Assembly (NCBI GenBank): GCA_037134895.1
Contig: JBAXLI010000010.1
Span: forward strand, 1 to 64,000
DNA: 64,000 nucleotides
Direction: 5' to 3'
DNA from: CAIRDP01 sp037134895
Lineage (GTDB): Bacteria; Bacteroidota; Bacteroidia; Bacteroidales; FEN-979
Shown: positions 43,931 to 53,063 of the stretch, one piece after another
Layout of the letters: every line of letters starts with the position of its first letter
Numbering within the stretch: position 1 is the first letter of the stretch
Notes under the pieces: generated by a model
What the model saw: only the letters and a program-made list of their open reading frames with translations
What the model was told of the DNA's origin: nothing
Databases searched by the model: none
Position numbers and translations under genes: made by a program

Positions 43931-44641
43931 ATGAAAAAAGCCTTGCTTATTTTAATCCTTCAGTTCCCGGTCTTTCTTTCATTTTCCCAGACCCAGACCG
44001 GTTTCAGGGGTGGAATAAATATTCTCAGGTGCTTCGAACAGGACAGAGATGGAAGGATATCCTATTCTTACCCTCATCCTTCCTATTTTATCTCTTACCT
44101 GCTGAGGGGGCGTAAACCAGGCTGGTTCAATATGGGAGGGGAACTTGAGTACAGTCATCGTTCATTCAAAGTAACTTCTTCATCAGGGGGTGTTTCGGGC
44201 CAGACTACTTCAATTTTAGACCTGAATACCGACAATATCAGGATCATGATTCAGCCGCAGTTCACGTTTGGTACTGGTATGCGGATTTTCTTCTACCCTG
44301 GCATCTATGCCGGGTATATGTTCCAATCACATATTGAAGGGGTATCTGAATATAAAGGCAGTTCACCCTATCGCAAAAGCACTCTCGACGGAAGCGCCAA
44401 AAAGTATCTTCCAAGCTGGGAATTTGGATGCCTGCTGGGGTTTGGCCTTGACTTTCCTCTATACAAAGGCCTGACTTTCATTCTTGAGAATACGGAAACG
44501 ATAAACCTCACACACATCTATCCCAAATGGGAGAGTTGGTCGGGCGGGTATATGCACATCATTGAAATCGGTTTAAGTGTGGGAATTGCGTACACCTTCC
44601 CTGCAAAGCAAAAGAAAACACAGGAACCACCGAATAATTAA
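43931..44641 (+). CDS. Predicted outer-membrane beta-barrel protein
   Basis: About 236 residues with signal peptide MKKALLILILQFPVFLSFSQ. The mature part has repeated amphipathic strands and glycine/aromatic patterns (GFRGGINILRCF, WFNMGGELEYSHRSF, IRIMIQPQFTFGTGMRIFFYPGIYAGYMF, EIGLSVGIAYTF) of small outer-membrane barrels. No specific family is recognised. The long open frame starts at 43829, but the promoter box and signal peptide argue for 43931. It converges on the lipoprotein gene across a TGGTKAT tract. Confidence 0.7.
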   Translation: MKKALLILILQFPVFLSFSQTQTGFRGGINILRCFEQDRDGRISYSYPHPSYFISYLLRGRKPGWFNMGGELEYSHRSFKVTSSSGGVSGQTTSILDLNTDNIRIMIQPQFTFGTGMRIFFYPGIYAGYMFQSHIEGVSEYKGSSPYRKSTLDGSAKKYLPSWEFGCLLGFGLDFPLYKGLTFILENTETINLTHIYPKWESWSGGYMHIIEIGLSVGIAYTFPAKQKKTQEPPNN

Positions 44642-44644
44642 AGC

Positions 44645-44705
44645 AACAATCACCAACAACCAACAACCAATCACCAACAACCAATCACCAACAACCAATC
44701 ACCAG
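44645..44705. repeat. Heptanucleotide tract, TGGTKAT family
   Basis: Units CCAATCA/CCAACAA on the plus strand; in the sense of the minus-strand gene ending at 44699 they read TGATTGG/TTGTTGG, starting with its TGA stop. The same family follows the metallopeptidase gene at 28197. Confidence 0.88.
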
Positions 44706-45454
44706 CAACTATAAGTCAGAATGGTTTTGTAAGGTTCTCCGCTGCGAAGAACCATGGGATAGCCTCCGGCATTATACTGAACTATCGTATCGGAATAATA
44801 CAGTGCTGAATTAAGTTTGGCCGTCAGCAAATTGTTCAGATTGCGGCTCAGATAGCTTACAGGAGGCTCACCTGTGGCAGCATAAAAATTCTTTCCGTTA
44901 TCGTAGGTAAATTCGAGAATGTCGTGTGTGATGTTCGAGGGGTCATACCACCAGAACCGGTCGATATTCCTGATATTCTGATTTTCGAATACATAAACCA
45001 GCGAATCATCGACGCTTGTGCCTTCCAGGGATTTGCCGGAAATACCTTTGTCAGTTTCAACAACTATTTGTGAAAGCTGGTTGTAGGTATATTTTGTAAG
45101 GCGGATTTGTTTGCTCCCTGATCCATACATATGGCGTTCACAGGAGATTAGCCTTCCCTGCGTGTCATATGAATAAAATGTGGTATCGCTGGCCGAACGG
45201 TACATGTACGCAAGCTTGTTGTTCTGGTAAACATAATGAGAGGAATTGAAGTATGGCCCCTGCTCAAAGAGATCCCATTTGAGAACCAGTCTGCCCGCGG
45301 CATCATAATGATAGACCCTGATCGAGTCGGTGTCATAATACATGCTGAGCAGTTTGCATGAGGAAATACTTTGCTGCTCGTCTGAGGATTTCTTGGTGCA
45401 GGACGAAGAGACGATCAGGAGACCGAGAAGAAGGAGAATGATGTAGTGCTTCAT
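44699..45454 (-). CDS. Lipoprotein with YD-repeat-like sequence
   Basis: A 251-residue lipoprotein (signal MKHYIILLLLGLLIVSSSC, Cys19). The mature part contains YD-like repeat motifs: YHYDAAGRLVLKWD near 53-66, YSYDTQGRLISCE near 98-110, and YTYNQLSQIVVETD near 127. Such proteins are common in Bacteroidota and form small beta-spiral structures at the cell surface; the function is unknown. The last codons (Cys-Trp) and stop fall at the edge of the tract. Confidence 0.75.
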   Translation of the reverse strand: MKHYIILLLLGLLIVSSSCTKKSSDEQQSISSCKLLSMYYDTDSIRVYHYDAAGRLVLKWDLFEQGPYFNSSHYVYQNNKLAYMYRSASDTTFYSYDTQGRLISCERHMYGSGSKQIRLTKYTYNQLSQIVVETDKGISGKSLEGTSVDDSLVYVFENQNIRNIDRFWWYDPSNITHDILEFTYDNGKNFYAATGEPPVSYLSRNLNNLLTAKLNSALYYSDTIVQYNAGGYPMVLRSGEPYKTILTYSCW

Positions 45455-45462
45455 ATGGAAGA

Positions 45463-45716
45463 TATTTACGATCTAAGATTTTATTTACGATTTACGAAGG
45501 CCGAGTTACGATTTCATTTACGATTTACGAAGGGCGATTTACGATTACATTTACGATGTACGAATATTGAATATTGAATATCGAATATCGAATGTCGAAT
45601 ATCGAACCCCTAATCCCCAATCCCCAATCCCTAATCCCTAACCCCTAACCCCCAATCCCTAATCCCTAACCCCTAACCCCCAATCCCTAATCCCTAACCC
45701 CCAATCCCTAATCCCT
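45463..45716. repeat. Composite tract: TTTACGA, GAATATC and CCCTAAT heptamers in succession
   Basis: Three families are laid end to end: TTTACGA/AGGGCGA (about 45470-45562), GAATATT/GAATATC/GAATGTC (45563-45605) and CCCTAAT/CCCCAAT (45606-45716). The last family includes the TAG stop of aroA (45715-45717), and the last seven codons of aroA are G-rich repeat. The gap between the genes holds nothing else. Confidence 0.9.
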
Positions 45717-47043
45717 AATCCCCAACCCCAAACCCCATCTTCTCCAGCTCTTCCCAGAACCCGGGATATGATTTCGCCACTACGCCGGGGTCGGCAATAC
45801 GGATGCTCCCGGTCTTCAGGGAGAGCATCGCAAAAGTCATCGCCATCCGGTGGTCCCGGTAAGTATCAATGATAACGTCAGGGTTTGCTTTTAATTTTGA
45901 GGGCTGAATTTCGATCACCGGGAATTCATCACTGCTGACAAGCACTTTGCAGCCCAGCTTCCTCAGTTCGGTTGTAAGGGCACGAACCCTGTCGGATTCC
46001 TTAACAACCAGGCTTTTCAGTCCTTCGAACCTCCCCCTCAGTCCCAGGGCTGCACAACCTGCAATGACAGGCAGAGCCAGGTCGGGATGGTGGGTAAAGT
46101 CATAGTAGAAGCCCTCAAGATCGCAGGGCTGGCGGGTCAGATGCAGGATGCGGGATGCAGGATGCAGGATGCGGGATGCAGGATGCAGGATGCGGGATGC
46201 GGGATGCGGAATGCGGGATGCGGGATGCGGGAAGTCAGACTGTACGCCGAACACCGTATAAGCGCTGGCCAGTACCGAATCTCCCTGCAAACTCTCTTCA
46301 TATAGTCCGGGAATTTCGAGTTCGGCTTTATCTGAAAGGGATGCAGCCATGTACCAGAAGGATGCCGCTGACCAGTCTGACTCGACATTGAACTGATCAC
46401 AGGAATAATTTCCAGGTTCAACAGTAATTTTATGCTTCCATTTCCTGAAGCTGATTCCACATTCCTTCATCAGTCTGAGGGTCATATCGATATAAGGTTC
46501 CGAAACAATCTCACCTTTCAGGTTGATTGAAAGTGTGGCAGGCAAGGAAGGTGCAATCATAAGAAGGGCCGATATAAACTGGCTGCTGACCCCTGCATTC
46601 AGTTGCAGTTCTGCCGACTTCAGGGCATGTCCTTTAATAAGAAGAGGAGGGAATCCAACGTTTCCAAGGTATTCAATTGAAGCGCCAATCTGCCGGAGGC
46701 TTTCAACAAGTTCTCCAACCGGCCTGTTTTTCATTCTTTCGGTACCTGTGATAACCCATCGGCCCGGCCTTGCCGAAAGAAAGGCCGTGAGGAACCTCAG
46801 GTTGGTGCCGGCATTGGAACAGTCTACGACCACTGCATCCTGTTGCTTGCTCGTTGAAGATATCCTTCCCAGAAGTCTTTGCAGCAATACTGTATCGTCG
46901 GCCTGGGAGAGGTTTCTGATGCCGAAGTCAGTGCCGGCAATCGCCTGCATGATTAGCAACCGGTTACTTATGCTTTTTGATGAAGGAAGCATGACCGTCC
47001 CTTTAATCGGTTTATCGGGCTTTGTGATCCTGATGCTTTTCAT
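45715..47043 (-). CDS. aroA: 3-phosphoshikimate 1-carboxyvinyltransferase (EPSP synthase) with in-frame repeat insertion
   Basis: A 442-residue enzyme joining shikimate-3-phosphate and phosphoenolpyruvate in the shikimate pathway. Family marks: LPSSKSISNRLLIMQAIA (20-37), NAGTNLRFLTAFL (near 94), TGTERMKNRPVGELVESLRQ (near 118-137), SVSSQF-type GVSSQFISALLM, KESDRVRALTTELRKLG and DTYRDHRMAMTFAMLSL. Residues about 271-301 are a run of HPASRIL/HPASRIP heptads, encoded by a GATGCRG heptamer tract read on the antisense side; without it the length would be near the usual 410. It ends GFGVGD from the next tract. The tract sits between FGVQSDF and a DxxFxxxPD stretch, likely a surface loop. Third gene of ald-aroB-aroA. 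Confidence 0.92.
   Translation of the reverse strand: MKSIRITKPDKPIKGTVMLPSSKSISNRLLIMQAIAGTDFGIRNLSQADDTVLLQRLLGRISSTSKQQDAVVVDCSNAGTNLRFLTAFLSARPGRWVITGTERMKNRPVGELVESLRQIGASIEYLGNVGFPPLLIKGHALKSAELQLNAGVSSQFISALLMIAPSLPATLSINLKGEIVSEPYIDMTLRLMKECGISFRKWKHKITVEPGNYSCDQFNVESDWSAASFWYMAASLSDKAELEIPGLYEESLQGDSVLASAYTVFGVQSDFPHPASRIPHPASRILHPASRILHPASRILHLTRQPCDLEGFYYDFTHHPDLALPVIAGCAALGLRGRFEGLKSLVVKESDRVRALTTELRKLGCKVLVSSDEFPVIEIQPSKLKANPDVIIDTYRDHRMAMTFAMLSLKTGSIRIADPGVVAKSYPGFWEELEKMGFGVGD
46141..46231. repeat. GATGCRG heptamer tract inside aroA
   Basis: Thirteen or so GATGCGG/GATGCAG/GATGCGGA-type units within the aroA coding region. Three units make 21 bases, which gives a 7-residue protein repeat on the aroA strand without stop codons. 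It is the only tract of this kind found inside a gene in the window. Confidence 0.92.
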
Positions 47044-47071
47044 TCCTATATTCTTCGAGAGACAAGAAGCA

Positions 47072-48190
47072 TTAAAATACCTTTTGCAAAGCGGAAGCTG
47101 CTTCAGCCAAAGACACCTTTATATTAAGCCTGGGTTTGCCGGCCGATTCGATCAGAGTCATTCGAATATTTCCGTCCCTGTTCTTTTTATCATGGGCAAG
47201 AAGGCTGCATATCCTTCCAACCGTTGCAGGGTCCAACAGGTTCGACAAAACACTGGTCAGTGGGTTGTATGCCCCTTTGATAAATGAGATGATCTCAATG
47301 GCATCAGCCTCACCCAGGGCTGACTTCTCATGCGACAACCAGGTTTCGGCCATCATTCCGATGGCAACAGCTTCCCCGTGAAGCAGGCTTATTCCCTGAT
47401 CTTTAAGAAAATAAGATTCAAGTGCATGACCGATCGAATGGCCAAAGTTCAACACCTTTCTTAGCTTCACTTCCCTGAAATCCCGGGATGCTATGCGGTT
47501 CTTTATGCTGACAGTTTGAGAGAGCATCTCCATCCAGAACGTGTCGGAGGTGTCTCTTGAAAGTATCTCTGCCGATCCATGCCTGAGCATTTTATGCCAG
47601 AGTACCGGATTTCCAATCAGTGCCGATTTGATGATCTCTGCAAAACCTGAACGGATATGGGCCTGGGGAAGGGTTTTTAGGAATACCGGATCGATCAGAA
47701 CGGCAGAAGGTGAATAAAAGAATCCGACCTGGTTCTTGAGTTGGCCCAGGTTCACTGCTGTTTTTCCTCCTATGGCTGCATCGGCCATCCCCATAAGGCT
47801 TGTTGGTATGTTTATGTAGCGGATCCCCCGTTTAAGCCCTGCAGCAACAAATCCTCCCAGATCTGAAACTACTCCGCCCCCGAGATTGAGGAGAACAGTT
47901 TGGCGGTCAGCACCCCCGGCAATAAGCTCAGACCATATTTTTTCTGCCGTAAAAAGTGATTTGGAAGCTTCACCGGAGGGAACTTCAAACACAGAAGCAG
48001 AATTCAGCTGAGTGAAGGATTCTGCCAGAAGCGGAAGGCAGTGCTTTCCTGTTTCTGAGTCGACCAGAATGAACACCCTGCAGCCGGCAAACTCCCTGGC
48101 CGAGAGAATCTTCTGCAGCGTCTTTAATGCTCCTGCACCGCATACAATGCGGGTCTTGGTAACATCTACCACCCTTCCCGGGAGAATCAT
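47072..48190 (-). CDS. aroB: 3-dehydroquinate synthase
   Basis: A 372-residue enzyme that closes DAHP to 3-dehydroquinate (second shikimate step), NAD- and metal-dependent. Visible: NAD-binding LNLGGGVVSDLGGFVAAGLKRGI with IPTSLMGMADAAIGGKTAVN (near 100-145), the lysine/asparagine pattern GGKTAVN, and metal ligands in RSGFAEIIKSALIG (Glu), NFGHSIGHALE (His) and LLHGEAVAIGM (His). Length is normal. It sits 12 bases after ald and 28 bases before aroA on the same strand; an AroB-AroA pair in one operon makes metabolic sense. Confidence 0.95.
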   Translation of the reverse strand: MILPGRVVDVTKTRIVCGAGALKTLQKILSAREFAGCRVFILVDSETGKHCLPLLAESFTQLNSASVFEVPSGEASKSLFTAEKIWSELIAGGADRQTVLLNLGGGVVSDLGGFVAAGLKRGIRYINIPTSLMGMADAAIGGKTAVNLGQLKNQVGFFYSPSAVLIDPVFLKTLPQAHIRSGFAEIIKSALIGNPVLWHKMLRHGSAEILSRDTSDTFWMEMLSQTVSIKNRIASRDFREVKLRKVLNFGHSIGHALESYFLKDQGISLLHGEAVAIGMMAETWLSHEKSALGEADAIEIISFIKGAYNPLTSVLSNLLDPATVGRICSLLAHDKKNRDGNIRMTLIESAGKPRLNIKVSLAEAASALQKVF

Positions 48191-48202
48191 AGGTATGGGT
48201 TT

Positions 48203-49426
48203 TTAATGAAAAGCTGCCATTAACAGGTCAAGGTCCTGGAAAGGAAGGTTGAAATTCCTGCTGATAGGGAGGCTGGTGATAAGTCCGTTGTAGAGGTAAA
48301 CACCCTGCCTTACACCATAATCGCGTTTGAGAAGGTTCTCGACACCCCCGGCATGGCCCATATCGAGAATGATGGGCACCATGATGTTGTTCAATGCCTG
48401 GGATGCTGAATGAGGGACCTTTGATGGAATATTGGGAACACAATAATGGATCACCCCATGTATTTTAAATACAGGATTTTTCAGAGTAGTCGGTCGTGAA
48501 GTTTCAAAACAGCCTCCCTGGTCTATGCTTACATCGATGATCACTGAACCGTCTTTCATCTGTTTGATGACCTCTTCGGAGATCAGGCAGGGAGTCTTGC
48601 CCTCGGGAGAATGTACGGCTCCTATCACGACATCCGCAGTCTTCATAGCTTCAAGAATTGCTTTCGGATGAATGAGGGAAGTAAAAATACGGCGGCCCAG
48701 GTTATCCTGAATCCTGCGCAGGCGGTAAACCGAATTGTCGAACACCTTGACGAAGGCTCCAAGCGCGATAGCCGAACGTGAAGCAAACTCGGCGACGGTA
48801 CCGGCCCCGATGATCACTACTTCAGAAGGGGCAGTTCCTGTAAATCCTCCGAACATCTTTCCCCTGCCGAATTCAGGATCTGCAAGGTATTCTGCTGCCA
48901 CAAAAATCGCTGTATTTCCTGCTATCTCGCTCATGGTCCTGATCACTGCCATCTGGTTCGACTTATCGCGGATGAATTCGAAGGCGAGGGCGGTGACTTT
49001 TTTCTGGCTGAGTCCCCTGAAATAATCCCCGCTCTGCATGGCGATCTGCAGGGTCGAGATAAGAGTTTGTTTCGGATGCAGAAGTTCGATCTCCCCGGGT
49101 GTGAGCGGGCCGACTTTCAGGATGATATCGGCTTTATAGACTTCGTCAGGTGAATAAACGACGCTGGCACCGGCTTCGCTGTATTCGTGGTCGGAGAAAT
49201 GTGCTGTAATGCCGGCACCGGCTTCGACCAGGATACGATGGCCGTTGCGAACCAGGAGCCCAACTCCGTCGGGGACCAGGGAAACCCTGTTCTCCATGCT
49301 TGACACTTCCTTGGGGATACCGATAGTGAGCTCCGTTTTGCGGCTGGCAACTTCGAGCATTTCTTCCTGGGGCATCAACCTTTCCCCGGCTTTGAACTTG
49401 CCGAAATCAGGGCGGGATTCTTCCAT
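48203..49426 (-). CDS. ald: Alanine dehydrogenase
   Basis: About 407 residues from MEESRPDFGKFKAGERL at 49426 (an upstream ATG at 49483 would add 19 unlikely residues). Predicted to interconvert L-alanine and pyruvate with NAD. Marks: TIGIPKEVSSMENRVSLVPDGV at the N terminus, EYSEAGASVV, LALEFIRD-type stretch, Rossmann GAGTVAEFASRSAIALGA (the classical GxGxxG is here GAGTVA), HSPEGKTPCLISEEV and SIDQGGCFETSRPTT. Family members with an N-terminal extension of 30-40 residues are common in Bacteroidota. First gene of the operon with aroB and aroA. Confidence 0.92.
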   Translation of the reverse strand: MEESRPDFGKFKAGERLMPQEEMLEVASRKTELTIGIPKEVSSMENRVSLVPDGVGLLVRNGHRILVEAGAGITAHFSDHEYSEAGASVVYSPDEVYKADIILKVGPLTPGEIELLHPKQTLISTLQIAMQSGDYFRGLSQKKVTALAFEFIRDKSNQMAVIRTMSEIAGNTAIFVAAEYLADPEFGRGKMFGGFTGTAPSEVVIIGAGTVAEFASRSAIALGAFVKVFDNSVYRLRRIQDNLGRRIFTSLIHPKAILEAMKTADVVIGAVHSPEGKTPCLISEEVIKQMKDGSVIIDVSIDQGGCFETSRPTTLKNPVFKIHGVIHYCVPNIPSKVPHSASQALNNIMVPIILDMGHAGGVENLLKRDYGVRQGVYLYNGLITSLPISRNFNLPFQDLDLLMAAFH

Positions 49427-49625
49427 GAACGAATTTTTATACGAAGTTACGAAAGAAAAAAGGATTTTGTCATCCGGTCTCAAATTTCAGAAGCAGGATG
49501 TGTTGATAGCCGGGATCAGTAATCCGCATACAATCAGTAATGAAAATCCTTTTATATCAGGGAAAAAACCCGTAATCTTGCAGAAAATTCCAAATTCATA
49601 TTTTATGCAGCTTAAAAAATTAACT

Positions 49626-52607
49626 ATGAAAAGGATTCTGCTCACAGCTGTGAACCTTTTCTCACTGGGTTTATTAATGACATTACTTATGAGTGCGACA
49701 CAAGAACCAACTTATCCGGGCTACAAACTGATTGAAAAAAGGTTTGTCAAAGAATTGAATGCCAATGTGTTTCTACTGGAACACATCAAAAGCGGAGCAA
49801 AAGTCGTGAAATTTGCCTGCGACGATGCCAACAAAACCTTTACTATCGCTTTCAAAACATTCCCCGACAATGATTGCGGAGCACCTCACATCCTCGAACA
49901 TTCGGTCCTTAACGGCAGCAAGAATTATCCCGTAAAAAGTCCGTTCGACGTTCTTCAGAAAGGTTCGCTGAACACATTCATGAATGCCTTCACTTCGAAG
50001 GATTTCACCGCATACCCGGTGGCCAGCATGAATGACAAGGACTATTTCAATCTCATGCATGTATATCTCGATGCTGTTTTCAATCCTTTGATCTATACCG
50101 ATCCGAGGATCATGAAGCAGGAAGGCTGGCATTATGAGCTGCTTAACAGGGATAGCGCTGTGTCTTACAAAGGCGTGGTATACAACGAAATGAAAGGCGC
50201 TTTTTCAGATCCTAAGGAAGAAATGAGCTACCAGGTGTTCAAGGTTCTGTTTCCCGACAATGCTTACGGCAATGAGTCGGGCGGGTACCCATATGCCATC
50301 CCCCAGCTTACCAACGAAGCTTTCCTTAATTTCCACAAGAAATTCTACCATCCTGAAAATTCCTATATTTTCCTTTATGGCAATGCTCCGCTGGCGCAGG
50401 AGTTATCTTTTATCGACAAGGAGTACCTTTCAAAATACACCAAAGACAACAACAAAGCCAGCATTGCTGACCAGAAGCCCTTTGACAAGATGAAGGACAT
50501 CACTGCGTATTATGCCATAATGCCCGGCGATGACATGAACAACCAGGCATACCTTTCGCTTAACTATGTGATAGGTCATAACATTGACCAGTCGATGGTG
50601 ATGGCTCTCGACATTCTTGCTGAAGTACTTGTGAACCAGGAATCAGCTCCAATCAGGCTTGCTTTGCAGCAGGCCGGGGTCGGACAGGATGTAAGCGCTA
50701 CTTCGAACAATTACAAGCAGAACGTTTTCCAGATCAATGTTCAGAATGCAAATGCGGTTGATAAGGATAAATTCAACCAGATCGTCACCAAATGCATGCA
50801 GGATGCAGTCGACAAAGGCCTTGACAAGTCGGTGATTGAAGGTGTGATCAACAGGATGGAGTTCCAGCTTCGTGAAGGCAATGATGCCCAGAAAGGCATG
50901 TACTGCGTATTCCGCTCATTGCCCACCAGTTTCTTCGCCGATGATCCATTTATCGGACTTGAATATGAAAAGCCGCTTGCAGAGGTAAAGAAGTCGCTTA
51001 CTACAAAATATCTTGAGGATATCATTAAAAATAATTTCCTTAACAACCCTCATACTCTGCTCTTCACAATGGCTCCCAAGGTCGGCGCCGATGATGAGAA
51101 GAACGCAAAAGCGGCAGCTGAACTCACCGCCTTCAAAGCCGGGTTAAGTCCCGACAAGGCCGAAGCACTTGTGAAAGATACCAAAGCCCTGATGGAATAC
51201 CAGAAATCGGAAGACACTCCTGAAGCCCTGGCAACTATTCCCCTGCTCGAGATCAAAGACATCAACCCGAAAGCCACATTCTACAAAGTTGAGCAGAGTA
51301 AAGTCAGCGAAGTACCCATGCTGTATCACAACGAGTTTACAAACGGAGTTGTTTATATGAACCTGTTTTTCGATCTGAGGGTACTTCCCCCCGATATGAT
51401 GCCCTATGTCTCCCTCCTCTCGAACATCCTTACCATGATGAATACCGAGAAGTACAATTTCGGAGATCTGAACAAAGCCCTGAACATCAATACCGGTGGT
51501 TTTTACACCGCTCTGAGGACCTACCAGGAGAACCTCGATGACAATGCCCTGATCCCCAAGTTTGTGGTTACATCCAAGGCCATGGTTAGTAAGGTTGACA
51601 AGATGACGGATCTCACATCGGAGATACTTCTGAAAACCAAGTATGACGATCCTGAGAGGCTGAAGGTAGTTCTTACCAGGCTGTTATCGCAGCTCGAAGC
51701 CAATACAAAACAGGACGGTTACGGAGTAGCCAGTGGCCGTTTCGCTTCGTATTACAGCAAAACCGGCGTGTTCAACGATATGACCAGCGGTCTTGATTTC
51801 TATTGGTTTGTTGCTGACATTGTAAAGAACTATGACCAGAAGGCAAGCCTGACCATCAGGACAATCAGGCGTTTGGCTGCAACCTTGTTCAACCAGAACA
51901 ATCTGATCATTGGAGTGACAACCAACAAGGAAGCGCTTGCAAAATTCACACCGGCAGCAGAGAAGTTAGTTAAGGCGTTTCCGAAACAGCCTGTTACAAT
52001 TCTCACCTGGGATCTTGCACCCCAGGCCAAAAATGAAGGCTTCCTTACCCCTTCAAAAGTTCAGTACGTCATTGCAGGCTTTGATTTCAAAAAGCTCGGA
52101 TATAAGTGGGACGGCAAGATGCGGGTTCTCGGACAGATTCTTTCGACCGATTACCTCCAGACAAGAATCCGCGTAATGGGCGGAGCTTACGGCGGATGGA
52201 GCGCAATTTCACCCACCGGAGGCGTCACTTTCAACTCATACAGGGATCCGAATCTCAAGCAGACACTCGACAATTATAAGGGAATCCCCGAGTACCTGAA
52301 GAGTTTTGAAGCAGATGATAAAACCATGACCCGTTACATTATTGGTACCATCTCGGGAATGGACCGTCCGCTCACAGCCTCGGCCAAAGGCGACCAGGCT
52401 TTCCAGTATTTCTTCAACAAGAGGACCGAGCAGGCCATGCAGGCCGACCGTTCGGCAATCATCGGCACAAAAGCTGCCGACATCAAGACTTTCTCAAAGA
52501 TGATGCAGGATGTGCTTGACAAGAATATTTACTGTGTTTATGGGAATGCTGAGAAACTCAATGCAGAGAAAACCCTGTTCAAGGAACTCGTGAATATCCA
52601 GAAATAA
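49626..52607 (+). CDS. M16C presequence-protease-like metallopeptidase (insulinase family)
   Basis: A 993-residue protein from MKRILLTAVNLFSLG (ATG 49626; ATG 49605 also possible). The open frame extends back to 49209 but that part overlaps ald on the other strand and is not coding. It has an N-terminal hydrophobic segment that may be a signal peptide. The inverted zinc motif HILEH (in CGAPHILEHSVLNGSKNYP) and the downstream Glu (VVYNEMKGAFSDP) identify M16C. The family forms a closed chamber that degrades peptides such as presequences. Export to the periplasm is inferred from the signal-like start. A TAATCTTG box (49572-49579), one base off TAnnTTTG, precedes it. Confidence 0.92.
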   Translation: MKRILLTAVNLFSLGLLMTLLMSATQEPTYPGYKLIEKRFVKELNANVFLLEHIKSGAKVVKFACDDANKTFTIAFKTFPDNDCGAPHILEHSVLNGSKNYPVKSPFDVLQKGSLNTFMNAFTSKDFTAYPVASMNDKDYFNLMHVYLDAVFNPLIYTDPRIMKQEGWHYELLNRDSAVSYKGVVYNEMKGAFSDPKEEMSYQVFKVLFPDNAYGNESGGYPYAIPQLTNEAFLNFHKKFYHPENSYIFLYGNAPLAQELSFIDKEYLSKYTKDNNKASIADQKPFDKMKDITAYYAIMPGDDMNNQAYLSLNYVIGHNIDQSMVMALDILAEVLVNQESAPIRLALQQAGVGQDVSATSNNYKQNVFQINVQNANAVDKDKFNQIVTKCMQDAVDKGLDKSVIEGVINRMEFQLREGNDAQKGMYCVFRSLPTSFFADDPFIGLEYEKPLAEVKKSLTTKYLEDIIKNNFLNNPHTLLFTMAPKVGADDEKNAKAAAELTAFKAGLSPDKAEALVKDTKALMEYQKSEDTPEALATIPLLEIKDINPKATFYKVEQSKVSEVPMLYHNEFTNGVVYMNLFFDLRVLPPDMMPYVSLLSNILTMMNTEKYNFGDLNKALNINTGGFYTALRTYQENLDDNALIPKFVVTSKAMVSKVDKMTDLTSEILLKTKYDDPERLKVVLTRLLSQLEANTKQDGYGVASGRFASYYSKTGVFNDMTSGLDFYWFVADIVKNYDQKASLTIRTIRRLAATLFNQNNLIIGVTTNKEALAKFTPAAEKLVKAFPKQPVTILTWDLAPQAKNEGFLTPSKVQYVIAGFDFKKLGYKWDGKMRVLGQILSTDYLQTRIRVMGGAYGGWSAISPTGGVTFNSYRDPNLKQTLDNYKGIPEYLKSFEADDKTMTRYIIGTISGMDRPLTASAKGDQAFQYFFNKRTEQAMQADRSAIIGTKAADIKTFSKMMQDVLDKNIYCVYGNAEKLNAEKTLFKELVNIQK

Positions 52608-52642
52608 CATTGATTTCCTGAGAACAATCAGGTTGTTGAAAT

Positions 52643-52673
52643 GAAAGGGTGGTCAGAATCTGATCACCCTTTC
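52643..52673. terminator. Bidirectional hairpin between convergent genes
   Basis: GAAAGGGTGGTCAG (52643-52656) pairs with CTGATCACCCTTTC (52660-52673) with one mismatch and a 3-base loop, followed by T-rich sequence on the plus strand. The TGA stop of tsaE lies within it. Confidence 0.8.
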
Positions 52674-53054
52674 GTTTTCACCTGAAATCTCCATCCTGAC
52701 GGTACCTTCGGGAAGAAGATCCTCGGCCAGTTCCGGCCATTCAATGAAACAGTAGGAACCTGAATAAATATAATCCTCATACCCTATATCGAATACTTCC
52801 TCGATCTTGTTTATCCTGTAGAAGTCGAAATGGTAAACCGATTCCTCACTGACAGTCCTGTATTCGTTTACGATCGAGAATGTAGGACTCTGCACCTCGT
52901 TTGACACGCCTAGCTGATGGCAAAACTCCTTTATCAGCGTTGTCTTTCCGGCTCCCATCCTGCCGTACAGGGCGAAAACCCTTGATCCGGGAAAAGCGTC
53001 TAGAATACGTTTTGACACTTCGGGGAGAGAAGTCAGGGTAAAAGTCAGGGTCAT
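52653..53054 (-). CDS. tsaE: tRNA threonylcarbamoyladenosine biosynthesis ATPase TsaE
   Basis: A 133-residue P-loop protein: Walker A GRMGAGKTT (31-39), switch region SPTFSIVNEY (near 57-66), YHFDFYRI (74-81) and IEWPE (near 104). With TsaB, TsaC and TsaD it makes t6A37 on ANN-decoding tRNAs. Length is normal. It is 131 bases downstream of porX on the same strand, separated by a repeat hairpin, and ends inside a terminator shared with the M16C gene. Confidence 0.94.
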   Translation of the reverse strand: MTLTFTLTSLPEVSKRILDAFPGSRVFALYGRMGAGKTTLIKEFCHQLGVSNEVQSPTFSIVNEYRTVSEESVYHFDFYRINKIEEVFDIGYEDYIYSGSYCFIEWPELAEDLLPEGTVRMEISGENERVIRF

Positions 53055-53063
53055 TGGCAGGAT

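Noticed and set aside
46087..46460. Short frames with GCRMQDA-like repeats over aroA
   Set aside because: They are other-frame readings of the GATGCRG tract inside aroA, which is a clear conserved gene.
49209..49625. Coding sequence upstream of the M16C signal-like start
   Set aside because: It overlaps the ald gene on the other strand and shows no conserved motif; the hydrophobic start at 49626 is far better.
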